From NCBI GenBank assembly GCA_902605645.1, contig CACLDE010000001.1:62001-126000 (forward strand): DNA of 64,000 bases, in the 5' to 3' direction. The translations under genes were made by a program, and so were the position numbers. This DNA is from an uncultured Pelagibacteraceae bacterium (GTDB lineage Bacteria; Pseudomonadota; Alphaproteobacteria; Pelagibacterales; Pelagibacteraceae). This document shows positions 9,093 through 20,402 of the stretch, piece by piece. Position 1 is the first letter of the stretch; every line of letters begins with the position of its first letter. The notes beneath the pieces were generated by a model, which was given only the letters and a program-made list of their open reading frames with translations, was not told the DNA's origin and did not search any database.

Positions 9093-9514
9093 TGAAATTA
9101 AAAATATATACTGATGGCGCGTGTTCAGGAAACCCTGGAAAAGGAGGTTGGGCTGCAATTATTTTAGATGGAAAAAAACAGTCTAGTATTTCTGGCAGTG
9201 AAAATAAAACTACGAATAATAGAATGGAATTAATGGCCACTATAATGGCCTTAAAAAAAATTAAAACTAAGTCAGAAATTATAATTTATACTGACTCGAG
9301 ATATGTCAAAGATGGAATTACTGAGTGGATAAAAAAATGGAAATTAAACAATTGGAAAAGTTCGAATAAAAGACCTGTAAAAAACAAAGATTTGTGGGTT
9401 AAATTAGATAATTGTTGTCAAAAGCACGACGTTAGTTGGAAATGGGTGAAAGCACACGCAGGAAACAAACTTAATAATTTAGTGGACGAGTTGGCAGTCT
9501 CGAAAGCTAGATAG
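9092..9514 (+). CDS. rnhA: Ribonuclease HI
   Basis: 140 residues, a compact RNase HI. Catalytic carboxylates are seen at Asp8 (IYTDGACSGNPG), Glu46 (NNRMELMA), Asp68 (IYTDSRYV) and the final Asp in NNLVDELA; the catalytic-loop histidine is in KAHAGNKLN. It degrades RNA in RNA-DNA hybrids. The lysine-rich basic protrusion (WIKKWKLNNWKSSNKRPVKN) for hybrid binding is present. Its 3' end overlaps the convergent peroxiredoxin gene by 8 bp. Confidence 0.96.
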   Translation: MKLKIYTDGACSGNPGKGGWAAIILDGKKQSSISGSENKTTNNRMELMATIMALKKIKTKSEIIIYTDSRYVKDGITEWIKKWKLNNWKSSNKRPVKNKDLWVKLDNCCQKHDVSWKWVKAHAGNKLNNLVDELAVSKAR

Positions 9515-9995
9515 ATTTCAGGAAACTTTCTGCTCCAGATAATTCACAGGTTGCAGTTTCTTTTTCCTCTTCAATTTTTTTTAAAATCTGATTTTCAACC
9601 AGCATCGTATATCGATTTGATCTCACGCCTAACCCTTTAGAGGATTTATCAACCTCGGCACCTATAGACTTTGTAAATTGTAAAAAAGGATCACCTGCCA
9701 TAAAAATTTTAGCTCCTACGTTCTGATTTTCACCCCATGCTTTCATAACATTAGGATCATTTACTGCTATACAAACAATTTTTGTTATCCCTTTTTTTAA
9801 AGCTATATCAAAATTTTTTATATAACCAGGTAAATGGATTGCTGAGCATGTATTAGTAAATGCCCCCGGCATACCTAATATAATAGTTTTATTATCTTTA
9901 CATAAATTTAAAATATCAATCTTTTTAACACCGTTATTTTGATCTAAATAAAATAACTCTGAACTTGGTAATTTATCTCCAACTTTTATTCTCAT
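9507..9995 (-). CDS. Peroxiredoxin, Prx5-like
   Basis: 162 residues of the Prx5/AhpE-like group: MPGAFTNTCSAIHLPGYI contains the peroxidatic cysteine at about residue 50, and KAWGENQNV and GVRSNRYTMLVE are typical of the group. A second cysteine near the C-terminus (ETATCELSGAESF) could serve as resolving residue. It reduces hydroperoxides, probably with glutathione/glutaredoxin as donor (family knowledge). The start overlaps the thrC stop by 4 bp on the same strand, so it ends the long cytochrome oxidase-thrC operon. Confidence 0.9.
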   Translation of the reverse strand: MRIKVGDKLPSSELFYLDQNNGVKKIDILNLCKDNKTIILGMPGAFTNTCSAIHLPGYIKNFDIALKKGITKIVCIAVNDPNVMKAWGENQNVGAKIFMAGDPFLQFTKSIGAEVDKSSKGLGVRSNRYTMLVENQILKKIEEEKETATCELSGAESFLKSI

Positions 9996-11362
9996 TTAAT
10001 TTTTTCTGTAATATATTTCTTAATATCTTCTAATTTGTTATCAATTATATCAAATTTTTCAATTTTTTTTGACAAATCTGAAAATTGTTTTGGTGGATCA
10101 ACATTTTTTCCAATCGCCAATTTGATAGTTTCTAAAAATTTATAAGGATGTGCAGTGCCTAAAACAATAGTTTTCGATTTATTTTTAATCTTATACGCAG
10201 CACCAACAGCAGTTGCAGTGTGAGGATCTAAAATAAACCCGTAATTTACAAAAAAGTCTTTAATAATTCTTAAGGTATCTGTGTCATTAATTTTTTCAGC
10301 AATAAAATTTTCTTTTATTTTTTTTAATTCTTCTTCCTCAAGTTTAAAAGAACCATTTACACTAAGACTTTTCATTGATTTTGAAACTTTATGATCATCG
10401 CTGTTAAATACATCAAATAACAATCTTTCGAAATTACTTGCAATTTGAATATCCATACTTGGAGAGAGAGATGGTTTCACTTTTAAAGGTTTATATTCTC
10501 CAGAATTTATAACTCTGCTTAGAATATCATTTTCATTAGTTGCTACCATCAATTTATCGATTGGAAGCCCCATCTTTTTTGCTATGTAGCCTGCATAGAC
10601 ATCTCCAAAATTTCCTGTTGGAACAGAAAAATTAACTTTAGATGAAAATTGAAAATATGCATAAAAGTAGTAAACGATTTGACAAATAATTCTTGCCCAA
10701 TTTATTGAATTCACACCTGACATATTAATTTTTTCTCTGAAGTGTTCATCGTTAAACATTTGCTTAACTGCTTTTTGGCAATCATCAAAATTTCCTTTAA
10801 CAGCGATATTGTAGATATTATAAGAGTCACATGTCGTCATTATTTTTCTTTGAATATTAGAAATTTTTTCATGGGGGTGTAAAACAAATAAGTTGATATT
10901 TTTTTTTTCCTTTAAGGCAGCAATTGCAGCTGAACCAGTATCACCAGATGTTGCAACAATAATATTTATCTTTTTTTTATTTAGATCCAGTGCCTCATAC
11001 ATAAGTCCTATAACTTGCATAGCAATATCTTTAAAAGCTAAAGTTGGACCGTGATATAGCTCGAGTAAATTGATATTGTCTATTTTTTTTATCTCTACGA
11101 TGTTTTTTACACTAAAATTTGAGTAAGCCTTATCAAGTAATAATTTAATTTCGCTTTTATTTAATACTGGTGCACAAAATTTAGAAATAATTTCTACTCC
11201 TAAATCTATATAATTAAGCTCACTTAATCCTTTTAATTCACTTTCACTAAATTTATTAATTTCTTTTGGAAGAAAAAGACCTCCATCTGGTGCTAATCCC
11301 CTTAAAAAGATACTACTAAAATCAAAATTTAACGATTTATTTCTTGTGCTTATGTAATTCAT
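9992..11362 (-). CDS. thrC: Threonine synthase
   Basis: 456 residues, the long proteobacterial/fungal type. It starts MNYISTRN, carries the PLP lysine at about position 111 in GPTLAFKDIAMQ, the phosphate-binding VATSGDTGSAAI and SVPTGNFGDVYAGYIAKKMG. It converts O-phosphohomoserine to threonine. It overlaps the SURF1 gene upstream and the peroxiredoxin downstream by 4 bp each. A position directly after the oxidase assembly genes is a known alphaproteobacterial arrangement. Confidence 0.96.
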   Translation of the reverse strand: MNYISTRNKSLNFDFSSIFLRGLAPDGGLFLPKEINKFSESELKGLSELNYIDLGVEIISKFCAPVLNKSEIKLLLDKAYSNFSVKNIVEIKKIDNINLLELYHGPTLAFKDIAMQVIGLMYEALDLNKKKINIIVATSGDTGSAAIAALKEKKNINLFVLHPHEKISNIQRKIMTTCDSYNIYNIAVKGNFDDCQKAVKQMFNDEHFREKINMSGVNSINWARIICQIVYYFYAYFQFSSKVNFSVPTGNFGDVYAGYIAKKMGLPIDKLMVATNENDILSRVINSGEYKPLKVKPSLSPSMDIQIASNFERLLFDVFNSDDHKVSKSMKSLSVNGSFKLEEEELKKIKENFIAEKINDTDTLRIIKDFFVNYGFILDPHTATAVGAAYKIKNKSKTIVLGTAHPYKFLETIKLAIGKNVDPPKQFSDLSKKIEKFDIIDNKLEDIKKYITEKIK

Positions 11363-12012
11363 TGTTTTTTTCTAAAGTATAAAAAATATAGTAATATTGA
11401 AAGCGCTACTGAATACCAAGTTATTGCATATTTAAGGTGGTTATTGGGCAAATCAGGGCTAACAGTTTTATTTTCAATTAAATTATTTTGATTATTTTGC
11501 AAAATTAGAACAAAGTTATTTAATTTATATCCTGTGAAATTTTGGAGATCCGCTAATTTTAATGAGTACCATACATTATTTTTAATGTCATTTTTAGGTT
11601 TAAAAGGATTTGGTTTTGTTATTATTTTTATTATTCCTTCAAAAGATTTTGTTTCTATTTTATTAATATTTTCATTGTTTTTGAGCTTTTTTTCAATCCA
11701 TCCCCTATTAACAAGTAAGACCTCATTAGTATTTAGTTTTATCGGAGTAATAATATCGTAACCAGGTACTCCTTTGCCATTCAGGTTGTATAGATAAATT
11801 TGTTTGTCTAAATCAAATTTGCCATTAAATTTTACTTTTTGATAATTTATTACTCTCGAATTTGAATAATTTATAGGTTTAGAACTTAGGCCATTGTTTA
11901 TTTCACTAATTAAATCAAGCTTCCATTGTAGTCTGTAGATCTGCCAAGTTCCAAGTGAGCAAAAAAGAATAATGGAGAAAAAAACGAAAATACTAAAAGA
12001 TATTTGTCTCAA
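11359..12012 (-). CDS. SURF1 family cytochrome oxidase assembly protein
   Basis: 217 residues with one membrane helix at each end (about 5-22 and 195-212) and a periplasmic domain between, the SURF1 layout. Motifs: LGTWQIYRLQWKLDLI near the N-terminus, GVPGYDIITPIKL and VLLVNRGWI in the middle, and HLKYAITWYSVAL near the C-terminus. SURF1 helps insert heme a into subunit I. It lies 6 bp after ctaE and overlaps thrC by 4 bp. Confidence 0.93.
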   Translation of the reverse strand: MRQISFSIFVFFSIILFCSLGTWQIYRLQWKLDLISEINNGLSSKPINYSNSRVINYQKVKFNGKFDLDKQIYLYNLNGKGVPGYDIITPIKLNTNEVLLVNRGWIEKKLKNNENINKIETKSFEGIIKIITKPNPFKPKNDIKNNVWYSLKLADLQNFTGYKLNNFVLILQNNQNNLIENKTVSPDLPNNHLKYAITWYSVALSILLYFLYFRKKQ

Positions 12013-12018
12013 GTATCT

Positions 12019-12810
12019 TTAACTTCCCCAAATATATATCGCAGCAAAAAGAAATAGCCAAACGACATCTACAAAGTGCCAATACCAAGCTGCTGCTTCG
12101 AAGCCAAAATGGTGATCAGGTTTAAAATGACCTTTAATTGATCTATATAAGCAAACCGCCAAAAATATTGTTCCAATTATAACATGAAAACCATGAAAGC
12201 CTGTCGCCATATAAAAAGTTGATCCGTATATATTTCCATCTATGGTAAATGTAGCATGATGATATTCATATGCTTGAAAACAAGAGAAAATAAATCCTAA
12301 AAAAACAGTTGCAATCAGACCGTTAATCAAAGCTTTCCTATCATTTTCAATCATAGCATGATGAGCCCAAGTTACAGTGGTGCCAGATAATAATAAAATT
12401 AATGTATTTATGAGAGGTATGTCCCACGGATCAAAAGTTTTAACATCTGCAGGAGGCCAAATTTTTCCAATAGCCTCGGTAGGAAAAAGGCTAGCATTAA
12501 AAAATGCCCAAAACCAAGCTACAAAAAACATAACCTCTGAAGCGATAAAAAGTGTCATGCCGTATCTATGAGTTATTTGAACAACCATTGTATGATGTCC
12601 TTGCCTTTCTGCTTCATCTACGACATCTCTAAACCACATAAAAGACCCATAAATTAATAATGCAGTTCCAATTAGTAACAGCCATAAAGTTTTAGTGTGA
12701 AAATAATAAACAGCACCTACTGCTAAAATTAAGCATGCGAATGAAGTAAATATTGGCCACGGGCTAGGGTCGACTAAATGATAATCGTGTTTTTTTTGTC
12801 CTAATGTCAT
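12019..12810 (-). CDS. ctaE: Cytochrome c oxidase subunit III
   Basis: 263 residues, seven membrane helices. Typical motifs are KKHDYHLVDPSPWPIFTSF at the N-terminus, MTLFIASEVMFFVAWFWAFF, TVTWAHHAM, and the C-terminal ATGFHGFHVIIGTIFL with HFGFEAAAWYWHFVDVVWLFLF. Subunit III stabilises the oxidase and the proton uptake path. The start is adjacent to the ctaG stop with no gap, and SURF1 follows after 6 bp. Confidence 0.98.
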   Translation of the reverse strand: MTLGQKKHDYHLVDPSPWPIFTSFACLILAVGAVYYFHTKTLWLLLIGTALLIYGSFMWFRDVVDEAERQGHHTMVVQITHRYGMTLFIASEVMFFVAWFWAFFNASLFPTEAIGKIWPPADVKTFDPWDIPLINTLILLLSGTTVTWAHHAMIENDRKALINGLIATVFLGFIFSCFQAYEYHHATFTIDGNIYGSTFYMATGFHGFHVIIGTIFLAVCLYRSIKGHFKPDHHFGFEAAAWYWHFVDVVWLFLFAAIYIWGS

Positions 12811-13359
12811 TTATGCACTATCCTTTTTTTTATAATAGTCGGATGAAAAAAAAGTAAAAGACAAAGTTACATCAGAAATATTATTAGTTTTGTTATCATC
12901 GACTACTTTTGGATCTAAAAAAAATGTTAATACAAAATTTCTTTTTTGCCCTGGATTGAGAGTCTGTTTCTCAAAACAAAAACAGCCTATCTTATTCAAA
13001 TATACTCCAAAAGGTGATGGTGATACATTAAAAGTTGCTGATCCAGAGGTAGGTTGATTTGACTCATTTTCAACAAAAAATTTGACCGTATGCACTTCAC
13101 CAGGTCTTAGTTTAATAGTATTTTTCTCTGGATAAAATTTCCAATCTAATGCTCCATTAGAATTTGTATCAAATCTAATTTTATAATCTTGATTAATTAC
13201 AATTTTGGGAATTTCTTTATTTTCAGCATTTTGTGTAGTACCTCCAAATCCTGTTACTCTGCAAAATAAGTCATACAAAGGAACTGCGGCAAAAGACAGT
13301 CCTAACATTAAAAAAAATATACCAGCGAGAATTATTGGTGTTAATGTTTTTTTTGTCAT
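12811..13359 (-). CDS. ctaG: Cytochrome c oxidase assembly protein CtaG/Cox11
   Basis: 182 residues with a single N-terminal membrane helix (about 8-28) and a periplasmic copper-binding domain. The metal motif is seen as KIGCFCFEKQTLNPGQ near residue 126. Family motifs AVPLYDLFCRVTGFGGTTQ and the terminal NISDVTLSFTFF are present. It delivers copper to the CuB site of subunit I. It follows the 36-codon ORF immediately (TAA then ATG) and precedes ctaE without a gap. Confidence 0.97.
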   Translation of the reverse strand: MTKKTLTPIILAGIFFLMLGLSFAAVPLYDLFCRVTGFGGTTQNAENKEIPKIVINQDYKIRFDTNSNGALDWKFYPEKNTIKLRPGEVHTVKFFVENESNQPTSGSATFNVSPSPFGVYLNKIGCFCFEKQTLNPGQKRNFVLTFFLDPKVVDDNKTNNISDVTLSFTFFSSDYYKKKDSA

Positions 13360-13470
13360 TTAAATTATTCTGTTATAAATTCCTATATTATAAAAAGTTA
13401 ATAAAAATAGAAAGAGCATAAATATAACTAGTAAGACTGCAGTAATTATATTCCTTTTTTTTTTATCCAT
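13360..13470 (-). CDS. Small single-helix membrane protein in the cox operon (CoxF-like position)
   Basis: A 36-codon ORF too short for the ORF track. It reads MDKKKRNIITAVLLVIFML and continues as a hydrophobic helix, ending NIGIYNRII. It has a basic N-terminus followed by one membrane span of about 20 residues. The ATG overlaps the ctaB stop by 8 bp and its TAA directly precedes the ctaG ATG, so it fits the operon exactly. Alphaproteobacterial cox operons often carry a tiny ORF at this place between ctaB and ctaG, sometimes called coxF; homology at this length cannot be judged by eye. Confidence 0.7.
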   Translation of the reverse strand: MDKKKRNIITAVLLVIFMLFLFLLTFYNIGIYNRII

Positions 13471-14386
13471 AAAAATTCAAAATGAAATGATCTAGTAATA
13501 TTAATAAAAAAATGACAAATAAATAAAAAATAGAATATAAAAATATTTTCCTAGCTATTAGATTGTTATTAGTTTTATTTTTAGATGTTAAAAGAGTTCC
13601 ACACAAATAAATATAATAGATTGTTAAGGATAACGAAGGTAAAAAATAAAATATAGAAAGAAAACTTATTGCATATGGAAGTGATATTACCGGTAACATC
13701 AATAAAGAGTAAATAAAAATATTCTTCTTTGTTATATTAATTCCATATATGTTTGGTAGCATTGGGATGTTTGCTTTTTTATAATCATCAGACTTATATA
13801 TGCTCAGCGCCCAAAAATGTGAGGGCGTCCATAAAAAAATAATTAAAAATAAAATAATAGGTTCTATAGTCAACGAGCCTGTTGCAATAGTCCAACCTAT
13901 GGCCGGTGGCAATGCGCCTGCCGCACCTCCAATAACGATATTTTGAGGAGTTCTTCTTTTTAACCATACTGTGTAGACGAAAAAATAAAAAAATATCGTA
14001 AATAATAGAAGTGATGCGGACACTAAATTGGACGAGAAGTACAATAATGTTACTGAAGCCACTGAGAGCAAAACTCCAAAAGAAAGGGCTTGATTTTTAG
14101 TTACTTGACCCGTGGGTATAGGTCTTAAGCACGTTCTAGACATTAGAGCGTCCAAGTCTGATTCGTACCACATGTTAAGAGTTCCAGCTGCTCCAGCGCC
14201 TAGTGCTACGGCAAGCAATGAACATATTGAATTTAAAATACTTACTTCTTTTGGAGCTATGACCAATCCAACCATACAAGTAAATAAAACTAACGACATT
14301 ACTCTAGGTTTCATTAAATTGAAAAATGAGTCTATGTAAAAACTAGAGTGTTTTATATTTTTTGCTCTTATTTCTGCTTGTATCAA
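13463..14386 (-). CDS. ctaB: Protoheme IX farnesyltransferase (heme O synthase)
   Basis: 307 residues, a UbiA-superfamily membrane prenyltransferase with about eight to nine helices. The first Asp-rich site is NMWYESDLDALMSRTCLRPIPTG (quoted family motif N-x3-D-x2-D-x2-M-x-R-T), and the second region is WTPSHFWALSIYKSDDYKKA. It attaches farnesyl to heme b, giving heme O for the oxidase. It starts one base after the ctaD stop and its end overlaps the small membrane ORF by 8 bp. Confidence 0.97.
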   Translation of the reverse strand: MIQAEIRAKNIKHSSFYIDSFFNLMKPRVMSLVLFTCMVGLVIAPKEVSILNSICSLLAVALGAGAAGTLNMWYESDLDALMSRTCLRPIPTGQVTKNQALSFGVLLSVASVTLLYFSSNLVSASLLLFTIFFYFFVYTVWLKRRTPQNIVIGGAAGALPPAIGWTIATGSLTIEPIILFLIIFLWTPSHFWALSIYKSDDYKKANIPMLPNIYGINITKKNIFIYSLLMLPVISLPYAISFLSIFYFLPSLSLTIYYIYLCGTLLTSKNKTNNNLIARKIFLYSIFYLFVIFLLILLDHFILNFYG

Positions 14387-14387
14387 G

Positions 14388-16819
<2,432 letters not shown>

Positions 16820-16872
16820 TTTAATTTTTATACAACTTTTTAATACTTTAACAAATTCAATAAATGCGACAA

Positions 16873-17583
16873 TTAAGGATAATTATTGATAAAATTAACT
16901 AGAGAAATGGCGCTTATAACTGCAGTGTCTGATCTCAGTATATTTTTTGACATTGTAAATGGTACAACTTGTGCAAATGATAAAATAGACTGTCTTTCAG
17001 ATGGAGAAAAGTCACCCTCTGGACCAATTAAAATGCATAAAGATTTAAAATTTTTAAATTTCTCAAAACTCAATTTATCTTTTGAATTAACATCTGCAAA
17101 TAAAAGTTGAGTAGTTTCATCTAAATTTTTCAAAAAATCTTTTAACTTCATGATCTTTAAAATTTCTGGTGGCGACATTTGACTTGATTGTTCCGTGGCT
17201 TCTATAACTATCTTTTTTGCCCTATTATTATTTAATTCTTTTATTTCAGTTCTCTCTGAAATTATTGGAATAATCTTACTAACACCAAGTTCTGTTGCTT
17301 TTTGCAAAATTATTTCCATAGGGGTTTTTTTCACTATGCAGATGGCGAGTTCAATTTTATTTTTTTTTTGTGATCCTTTTATTTTTTTTAAAAATTTAAC
17401 TTCTACTCTGTCTTTATCTAAAAAAATAATTTCACTTTCCCACTCACCTTCATTGTTAAATAAATTTATAATAGATCCTCGTTTTAATCTCATAACATTA
17501 GTAATGTAGTGGGTGTGCTCTTTTGATAATAAATTTGTAGAGTTTTCAACTATACTATCGGGGTGATATAATCTAATATTCAT
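16873..17583 (-). CDS. rsmE: 16S rRNA m3U1498 methyltransferase
   Basis: 236 residues of the RsmE/SPOUT class. N-terminal RNA-binding part: HYITNVMRLKRGSIINLFNNEG. C-terminal SPOUT knot: ATELGVSKIIPIISERTE, EATEQSSQM, and CILIGPEGDFSPSE followed by LRSDTAVISA. The last two are the SAM-binding signatures of the family. It methylates U1498 in the small-subunit decoding region. It stands alone upstream of the cox operon, on the same strand but separated by 53 bp. Confidence 0.95.
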   Translation of the reverse strand: MNIRLYHPDSIVENSTNLLSKEHTHYITNVMRLKRGSIINLFNNEGEWESEIIFLDKDRVEVKFLKKIKGSQKKNKIELAICIVKKTPMEIILQKATELGVSKIIPIISERTEIKELNNNRAKKIVIEATEQSSQMSPPEILKIMKLKDFLKNLDETTQLLFADVNSKDKLSFEKFKNFKSLCILIGPEGDFSPSERQSILSFAQVVPFTMSKNILRSDTAVISAISLVNFINNYP

Positions 17584-17642
17584 AAATATTATATATACTA
17601 AAATTAAATTAAATTAATTATTTAAAGGATAAATTTTTTACT

Positions 17643-17876
17643 ATGGCACAAAGAGGAGGTGATAACCCAATAGGGGTAGATGTAGTAGAAGGAAAAAGCT
17701 ACTTCTGGTGTACTTGTGGGAAAAGTTCTAAACAACCATTTTGTGATGGATCTCACAAAGGAACAGAATTTTCTCCATTAGTTTATAAAGCTGAGCAATC
17801 AAAAAAAGTTTTTTTTTGTACTTGTAAACAAACAAAAGATCAGCCTTTGTGTGATGGATCACACAACTTAAAATAA
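17643..17876 (+). CDS. Double CDGSH-type iron-sulphur protein
   Basis: 77 residues with two CDGSH-type cluster motifs: CTCGKSSKQPFCDGSH (about 29-44) and CTCKQTKDQPLCDGSH (about 59-74). Each provides three Cys and one His for a 2Fe-2S cluster. The tandem arrangement without a membrane anchor resembles the human CISD3/MiNT form and its bacterial relatives. The role is likely electron or cluster transfer; no substrate can be named. It has a good AAGGA ribosome site and is followed 3 bp later by the HAD gene. Confidence 0.9.
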   Translation: MAQRGGDNPIGVDVVEGKSYFWCTCGKSSKQPFCDGSHKGTEFSPLVYKAEQSKKVFFCTCKQTKDQPLCDGSHNLK

Positions 17877-17879
17877 TTT

Positions 17880-18539
17880 ATGAAACCAAAAGCCATTTTA
17901 TTTGATGCTTACGGCACTTTGTTTAATGTCAATTCAGCAGCTGAGAAATGTAAGAATAAAATAGGAAGCAAATGGGAAAATTTTGCTAACTTCTGGAGAA
18001 CTACTCAACTTGAGTATACTTGGTTAAGAAGTTTAATGAAAAAACATAAAGATTTTTGGCAAGTAACTGAAGATAGCTTGGATAAGTCAATGAAAGTTTT
18101 TAATATTGACATTAGTTTGAAAAATGAATTATTAAATCTTTATAAAATTTTATCTCCTTATCCAGAAGTGAAAGAGGTTTTAACAAAACTGAAAGGAAAA
18201 AAATTAAAATTAGCTATTCTTTCAAATGGAACACCAAAACTTCTCGAAGGGCTGGTAAAAAACAATAATCTTAATAATTTATTTGATGATCTTTTTTCTG
18301 TAGAGGAAGTAAAAATTTATAAACCTGACTCGAAAGTTTATGATCTTCCAATTAAAAAGTACAAAATAAAACCTGAAGAAATAATTTTTTTAAGTGCTAA
18401 TACCTGGGATGTGTCAGGAGGTGGAAACTACGGATATAACTCAGTATGGGTAAACAGAAATAAATCTCATTTTGATAACCTTGATTATCACCCAAATAAT
18501 GAAATTGGCAACTTAACGCAGCTACTTGATATCGTATAA
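17880..18539 (+). CDS. Haloacid dehalogenase, type II (L-2-HAD-like)
   Basis: 219 residues. Nucleophile motif AILFDAYGTLFNV (Asp9), LAILSNGTPKLL for motif II, the Lys motif in EEVKIYKPDSKVYDL, and FLSANTWDVSGGGNYGYNSVWVNR region typical of L-2-haloacid dehalogenases. Such enzymes hydrolyse C-halogen bonds in short 2-haloacids, but the family also holds phosphatases, so the natural substrate is unknown. It follows the CDGSH gene closely and precedes the pirin by 20 bp, all on the plus strand. Confidence 0.88.
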   Translation: MKPKAILFDAYGTLFNVNSAAEKCKNKIGSKWENFANFWRTTQLEYTWLRSLMKKHKDFWQVTEDSLDKSMKVFNIDISLKNELLNLYKILSPYPEVKEVLTKLKGKKLKLAILSNGTPKLLEGLVKNNNLNNLFDDLFSVEEVKIYKPDSKVYDLPIKKYKIKPEEIIFLSANTWDVSGGGNYGYNSVWVNRNKSHFDNLDYHPNNEIGNLTQLLDIV

Positions 18540-18559
18540 ACTTAAGTTATATTTGTCAC

Positions 18560-19402
18560 ATGTCACAAATAGAAATAAAAAAAATTATTAAAGCTATAAA
18601 TGCCTCAGATGGTGCTGGTGTTAAATTAAAAAGAAGCATTGGTACACCAGAGGCTGACTATATTGATCCCTTTTTAATGCTTGATGAATTTGGGTCCGAT
18701 AATAAAGACGATTACATAGCTGGATTTCCTCCACATCCACACAGAGGAATTGAAACTGTAACTTACATGTTAAATGGAGAATTCGAACATCAAGATAGTA
18801 CGGGTGCTAAAGGAACTATGGCCCCAGGAGATGTTCAGTGGATGAAAACCGGACGAGGAATTATTCATTCAGAAATGCCAGCGATGTCTGGAGGAAAATT
18901 ACTAGGTTTTCAACTTTGGATAAACATGCCAGCTAAACTAAAAAAAAATAAACCTGAATACATTTATATAAAAGGTAACGAGCTTGGTGTTCACTCAGAT
19001 GATGAAAAAACTGTAAAAGTAATTGCAGGAAGATACTTAAAAACAGTAGGGCCAGAAAAAAATCACAATGTGGAACCAATTTATTTTCACGTGATATTGA
19101 AAGAGGGAAAAGAATTTAGTTATGAAGTACCATACGGTCATAATTCTTTTATTTATATTCTTAAAGGAGATTTAAGAATAGGAGAAAAGAGTCATAATAA
19201 AACTGGTGACTCAAACCTAATTTTATTAGAGCGGGGAAATAAACTTAAAATTAAAGCTAATAAAAAAACAGAATTTCTTTTTATAGCAGGAAAGCCAATC
19301 GGGGAGCCTATAGCAAGAGGTGGTCCATTTGTAATGAATACAAAAGCTGAGATACTTGAAGCTATTCAAGATTATAATAACGGAACATTTGCTAAATACT
19401 AA
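18560..19402 (+). CDS. Pirin family protein
   Basis: 280 residues, two cupin domains. The metal-binding N-terminal cupin shows FPPHPHRGIETVTYML and GEFEHQDSTG, with KTGRGIIHSEMPA completing the three His plus Glu site. The C-terminal cupin includes FIYILKGDLRIGE, and the end ARGGPFVMNTKAEILEAIQDY is conserved in pirins. Bacterial pirins are quercetinase-like or regulators of central metabolism; the actual role here is unknown. It sits 25 bp before the quinone oxidoreductase. Confidence 0.92.
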   Translation: MSQIEIKKIIKAINASDGAGVKLKRSIGTPEADYIDPFLMLDEFGSDNKDDYIAGFPPHPHRGIETVTYMLNGEFEHQDSTGAKGTMAPGDVQWMKTGRGIIHSEMPAMSGGKLLGFQLWINMPAKLKKNKPEYIYIKGNELGVHSDDEKTVKVIAGRYLKTVGPEKNHNVEPIYFHVILKEGKEFSYEVPYGHNSFIYILKGDLRIGEKSHNKTGDSNLILLERGNKLKIKANKKTEFLFIAGKPIGEPIARGGPFVMNTKAEILEAIQDYNNGTFAKY

Positions 19403-19427
19403 AAGTTAAAGTACGTTCCCGTTAAAA

Positions 19428-20402
19428 ATGCCAAAATCAATTATTATTAAAAAAAACGGAGGGCCTGAAGTTTTAGAACTTCAAGATGTAGAAGTTGGGT
19501 CACCGGGGCCAGACGAAATTAAGGTTACTAATCACGCTGTTGGATTAAATTATATTGATACTTATCATAGATCAGGTTTGTATCCTATAAAACTACCAAG
19601 TGGTATCGGATTAGAAGCAGCTGGAAAAATAGATGAAGTTGGCTCAAATGTAAGCGAATTTAATAAAGGAGATAATATAGCATATGCCTCCGTTCCTCTT
19701 GGAGCTTACTCTAGTCAAAGAATTATTCCTGCAAATATAGCAATAAAAATTCCAGATGGTGTTTCTCATGAGATAGCAGCTACCTTAATAACAAAAGGTT
19801 TAACTACAAATTACTTATTAACAAAGACTTATCATTTGAAAGCTGGTGAGACAGTTTTATTTCATGCGGCAGCTGGTGGTGTAGGACAAATCTTCGCTCA
19901 ATGGGCTAACAGTATTGGAGCAAAAGTAATTGGAACAGTGGGATCAGATGACAAGATTAAAGTTGCTGAAGAAAATGGATATTCACACGTCATAAATTAT
20001 ACTAAAAATGATTTTTCAAAAGAAGTATTGAAAATTACAAATAACGTAGGTGTGCCAGCTGTTTTTGATGGGGTAGGAAAGAAAACATTTCATGGATCTT
20101 TAGCTTGTCTTAAAACTAGGGGTATGATGATAAGTTTTGGTAATGCATCTGGACCATTAGATCCTGTAAATGTTCCAAAAGATATTCAGCCAAAAGGACT
20201 TTATTTAACTAGGCCTTCAATTGCGCAATATTTTACAAATAGAAAAGAGCTTCAAGAAGGAGCTGACTCAATTTTTGAAAAAGTAAAATTCGGAAAGATA
20301 AAAATTAAAATATCAAAAAAATATACTTTAGCAGATGCTAAGCAAGCACATGCTGATTTAGAAGCTAGGAAGTTACTAGGTCCTGCAATTTTAATTCCTT
20401 AA
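19428..20402 (+). CDS. NADPH:quinone oxidoreductase (zeta-crystallin type MDR)
   Basis: 324 residues of the medium-chain dehydrogenase family without structural zinc cysteines. Motifs: GLNYIDTYHRSGLYP, GLEAAGKIDEVG, and the NADPH-binding HAAAGGVGQIFAQWANSIGAKVIGT. This pattern marks Qor-type quinone reductases. It catalyses one-electron reduction of quinones with NADPH (family knowledge). It overlaps the DUF1289 gene by one base. Confidence 0.92.
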   Translation: MPKSIIIKKNGGPEVLELQDVEVGSPGPDEIKVTNHAVGLNYIDTYHRSGLYPIKLPSGIGLEAAGKIDEVGSNVSEFNKGDNIAYASVPLGAYSSQRIIPANIAIKIPDGVSHEIAATLITKGLTTNYLLTKTYHLKAGETVLFHAAAGGVGQIFAQWANSIGAKVIGTVGSDDKIKVAEENGYSHVINYTKNDFSKEVLKITNNVGVPAVFDGVGKKTFHGSLACLKTRGMMISFGNASGPLDPVNVPKDIQPKGLYLTRPSIAQYFTNRKELQEGADSIFEKVKFGKIKIKISKKYTLADAKQAHADLEARKLLGPAILIP

